From JAMCRM01 sp041685075 (GTDB lineage: Bacteria; Acidobacteriota; Terriglobia; Bryobacterales; Bryobacteraceae), in assembly GCA_041685075.1 (NCBI GenBank), contig JAWLGN010000248.1:1-8151 (forward strand): 8,151 nt of DNA. Direction: 5' to 3'. Numbering within the stretch: position 1 is the first letter of the stretch; each line of letters opens with the position of its first letter. The notes under the pieces were generated by a model. That model did no database searches, had not been told where the DNA came from, and saw only the letters and a list, made by a program, of their open reading frames with translations. Below, in pieces: positions 7,257 to 8,151 of this stretch. The translations under genes were made by a program, and so were the position numbers.

Positions 7257-7259
7257 GGC

Positions 7260-7787
<528 letters not shown>

Positions 7788-7796
7788 CCTCAAGAT

Positions 7797-7802
7797 CCTC
7801 CT
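7797..7802 (-). promoter_or_regulatory. Shine-Dalgarno of tpx
   Basis: AGGAGG on the minus strand, 9 nt before the ATG at 7787, fixes that start in the 29 bp gap after the preceding gene. Confidence 0.75.
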
Positions 7803-7816
7803 GTTGTGCTGAACTC

Positions 7817-8151
7817 TTATTGTAACAACTCGGCGAAGCGCGACGGGTCCGATACCGGCAGGCGGCAGGCAAAATCTTCGCACACGTACGCGGCGGCCTG
7901 GCCATCCGGCGTGCTCATGCCCTCCAGGGGCGGCAGCGCGGCGGTCAGGGTGCCTCGCGATTCGGAGTCCAGCAGCAGCGTGATGGTGTGGGGCAGAAAT
8001 CGCTCGTGCAGCGTGCGGAGCAATCCCGCGGTGGCGGGCGTGGAGCGCTCCCCCACGATCACTACTTCCCGCGGCGGCGCCAGGGCGAACTCGTAGGCGG
8101 CCAGCATTTGCGGTACCGCGATGGGCGCCGAGGTGATGCGTCCGGCGAAAG
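7817..8151 (-). CDS. DUF255/YyaL-like thioredoxin-domain protein, C-terminal fragment (5' end outside window)
   Basis: Only the last 111 or so residues are present and the frame is open to the window edge. The segment FAGRITSAPIAVPQMLAAYEFAL, the strand EVVIVGE, the RTLHERFLPHTITLLL stretch and the ending DGQAAAYVCEDFACRLPVSDP resemble the C-terminus of the YyaL/SSP411 family. These are large proteins (usually over 600 residues) with an N-terminal thioredoxin-like DUF255 domain and an alpha/alpha-toroid region; their biochemical role is poorly defined. The YVCEDFAC segment holds a Cys-x4-Cys pair that I recall as common at this end of the family. The thioredoxin domain itself is not visible here, so the name rests on C-terminal resemblance recalled without a search. 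The short gap to tpx suggests co-transcription. Confidence 0.75.
   Translation of the reverse strand, partial: FAGRITSAPIAVPQMLAAYEFALAPPREVVIVGERSTPATAGLLRTLHERFLPHTITLLLDSESRGTLTAALPPLEGMSTPDGQAAAYVCEDFACRLPVSDPSRFAELLQ

Noticed and set aside
7788..7883. Upstream start of tpx at 7883
   Set aside because: It would overlap the preceding gene and add 32 Arg-rich residues absent from the family, while 7787 has a strong Shine-Dalgarno.

Overview
This 8.15 kb window is GC-rich, densely coded chromosomal DNA with no sign of phage, insertion sequence, CRISPR or RNA gene. Protein signatures suggest an Acidobacteriota (Solibacter/Bryobacter/Terriglobia-like) genome: a YpdA-type reductase next to alaS, a short CxH...CxxC protein of a kind I associate with that phylum, and a shortened MurJ-family flippase. 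This assignment rests on recall of protein families, not on a search.

Layout. (1) Positions 1-2787, + strand: the 3' part of alaS (alanyl-tRNA synthetase), overlapping by 4 nt a YpdA-family FAD/NADPH reductase, then after about 90 bp a 78-residue putative zinc-binding protein. (2) Positions 2796-5222, - strand: a two-gene sugar kinase operon, transcribed ROK glucokinase then xylulokinase, convergent with the small protein gene. (3) Positions 5223-5335: a short divergent intergenic region. (4) Positions 5336-5935, + strand: an unrecognised soluble 199-residue protein whose end overlaps the flippase gene tail to tail by 14 bp. (5) Positions 5922-8151, - strand: a likely operon, transcribed in the order DUF255/YyaL-like thioredoxin-domain protein (partial), tpx (thiol peroxidase), murJ-like flippase.

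How the genes fit together. The kinases ROK and XylB would phosphorylate glucose and xylulose at the entry to glycolysis and the pentose phosphate pathway. YpdA (bacillithiol disulfide reductase family), Tpx and the thioredoxin-domain protein all concern thiol redox, but they sit in two separate operons. The MurJ-like protein would flip a lipid-linked precursor across the inner membrane.

The most interesting point is the start of the flippase gene. Its conserved first membrane helix is open in frame back to the tpx stop codon, yet no ATG, GTG or TTG lies there. A full AGGAGGT Shine-Dalgarno sits 7 nt before an ATC codon, so the gene appears to start at AUC (or the base is wrong in the assembly). 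The same protein also lacks the last two helices of classical MurJ and some of its arginines. The YpdA homologue has Thr in place of the Cys14 described in Firmicutes enzymes. I found no convincing wholly new multi-gene system.
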